Positions 63,310 to 64,000 of a stretch of DNA of 64,000 nt are shown here, one piece after another. The notes beneath the pieces are model-generated. The model was not told the DNA's origin and made no database searches. It saw nothing but the letters and a program-made list of their open reading frames with translations. Origin of the DNA: Lepidodermella squamata (Eukaryota > Gastrotricha); the NCBI GenBank assembly GCA_047495785.1, contig JBLDXI010000016.1:992001-1056000 (forward strand). The letters run 5' to 3'. A program made the translations under genes and the position numbers. Positions within the stretch are counted from its first letter, which is position 1; every line of letters starts with the position of its first letter.

Positions 63310-64000
63310 GCCGAACAATCAATGTCTCATTGATGATAACTTTTTCAAATTTATTAGACTTTCAATATTCATGAGTGAAATTGACGAATTTCGATAATCA
63401 GACGGCTGAATTACATCATTTTTTTCAGTTTTTAACGACGATGATATAATAAAATGCTTTTGCTAGCTCGAAAATATGGCGAGTTTTCCGAATTTTCTAG
63501 AAAGTCGCAAAAATTACTTGGACATAGAAAGATTCGTGAACTAGTTTTTCGGAGAGATTTTGAATTCATTCAGATTAATATAAGAAATATGAGTATCCCT
63601 CAGTTTCTATCGTGCGGCAAATTATCAACTGAGCTACCATACAAATTCGAGATTTGCATTTACCTCTACGAAACATCAAATTCAGAAAATGACTACCAAC
63701 TTGTATGGCGGATCTTCCAGATAGGCCCAATATCGAGACCAACCCAATCCCTGGCCAATAGTTTCAATGGTGTCCTACTGGAACCGGCCTTAGGACCTTT
63801 GCGAAGCTGGGAACTTCGAAAGCCTTTCCTATCGTAGCGCATCACCATTTTGCCCTTACATTGCCGCAAAGCTTCTAATGAAGTAATGATTTGGAGGAAA
63901 ATGGTATTTCACGATTTCAAAGCAATAGGAATCATGGCAAGAAGATCCTGAGAGGCTAATATGGGACTCGAACCGTCATCGTGAGGTTTATGACGAAGGG
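63310..64000. other. 3' UTR and window end
   Basis: After the polyadenylation signal (63448-63453) there is a 127-codon frame (63454-63837) with no recognisable domain, which I do not call. A possible truncated tRNA lies at the edge. Confidence 0.35.
63956..64000 (-). other. tRNA-like B box at the window edge
   Basis: GGTTCGAGTCCC (63974-63963, minus) matches the RNA polymerase III B-box consensus. The flanking T stem pairs poorly and the 5' part is outside the window, so it may be a pseudogene or chance. Confidence 0.3.

Noticed and set aside
63454-63837. 127-codon plus-strand frame
   Set aside because: It begins right at the polyadenylation signal of the upstream gene and shows no recognisable domain.

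Overview
This is a 64-kb piece of an animal nuclear genome. The genes have short GT-AG introns and pyrimidine-rich acceptors. There are RNA polymerase III tRNA genes with internal A and B boxes, and five U1 spliceosomal RNA genes with eukaryotic features. Cys-loop receptors, a GT92 (DUF23) glycosyltransferase, galaxin-like secreted cysteine-rich proteins, a SOCS-box protein, a U1 5' end reading AAACTTACC, and acceptor-like sites just upstream of several start codons together suggest an ecdysozoan. A nematode is most likely; a tardigrade or another invertebrate cannot be excluded by eye.

Layout. 0.7-5 kb: a four-exon EF-hand-like gene on the minus strand, then a six-exon alpha-type nicotinic receptor subunit. 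6.7-11.5 kb: the first galaxin-like gene and a GT92 glycosyltransferase. 12-21.8 kb: PI-PLC X-domain paralogues (one frameshifted, one intact, one reduced to a broken last exon) around an intronless Cys-loop receptor. 21.8-24.1 kb: tRNA cluster A with a U1 gene. 25-33 kb: two more galaxin-like genes. 34.2-34.7 kb: cluster B (Leu, iMet, U1). 36.4-37.6 kb: an unrecognised three-exon gene. 38.2-40.9 kb: tRNA cluster C. 41-42.1 kb: a membrane-anchored MycE/TylF-like methyltransferase. 42.5-42.9 kb: cluster D. 43.3-44.4 and 48.2-49.3 kb: two copies of a foldback element. 45-48.2 kb: cluster E followed by an intact PLC-like gene. 49.9-51.7 kb: cluster F. 52.9-54.2 kb: an ankyrin/SOCS-box protein. 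55.7-61.6 kb: two further modules of PLC-like gene, U1, iMet and Leu (clusters G and H). 62.4-63.3 kb: a basic protein with a C2H2-like finger.

Two repeating architectures organise the window. One is a nine-tRNA module (Leu-UAG, Ser-AGA, Gly-UCC, Gln-CUG, Ala-CGC, Leu-CAA on the opposite strand, Arg-UCG, Lys-UUU, Ala-AGC). It is present in full in C and F, mirror-inverted in A, and partly again in C. The other is a module of tRNA-Leu, tRNA-iMet, U1 snRNA and PLC-like gene, found at E, G and H, with remnants at A and B. The U1 sequence variants pair E with H and B with G, so RNA and protein genes appear to have been copied together as segments.

The PLC-like proteins are secreted. Every copy lacks the His-Asp of the catalytic IPG(S/T)HD motif (here IPGSYA) and has Pro where the catalytic Arg is expected, so they look like a local family of pseudo-enzymes. 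Several tRNA copies are visibly decaying: Gln twice, Gly T-loop, Leu anticodon loop and acceptor stem, and a Leu-CAG relic.
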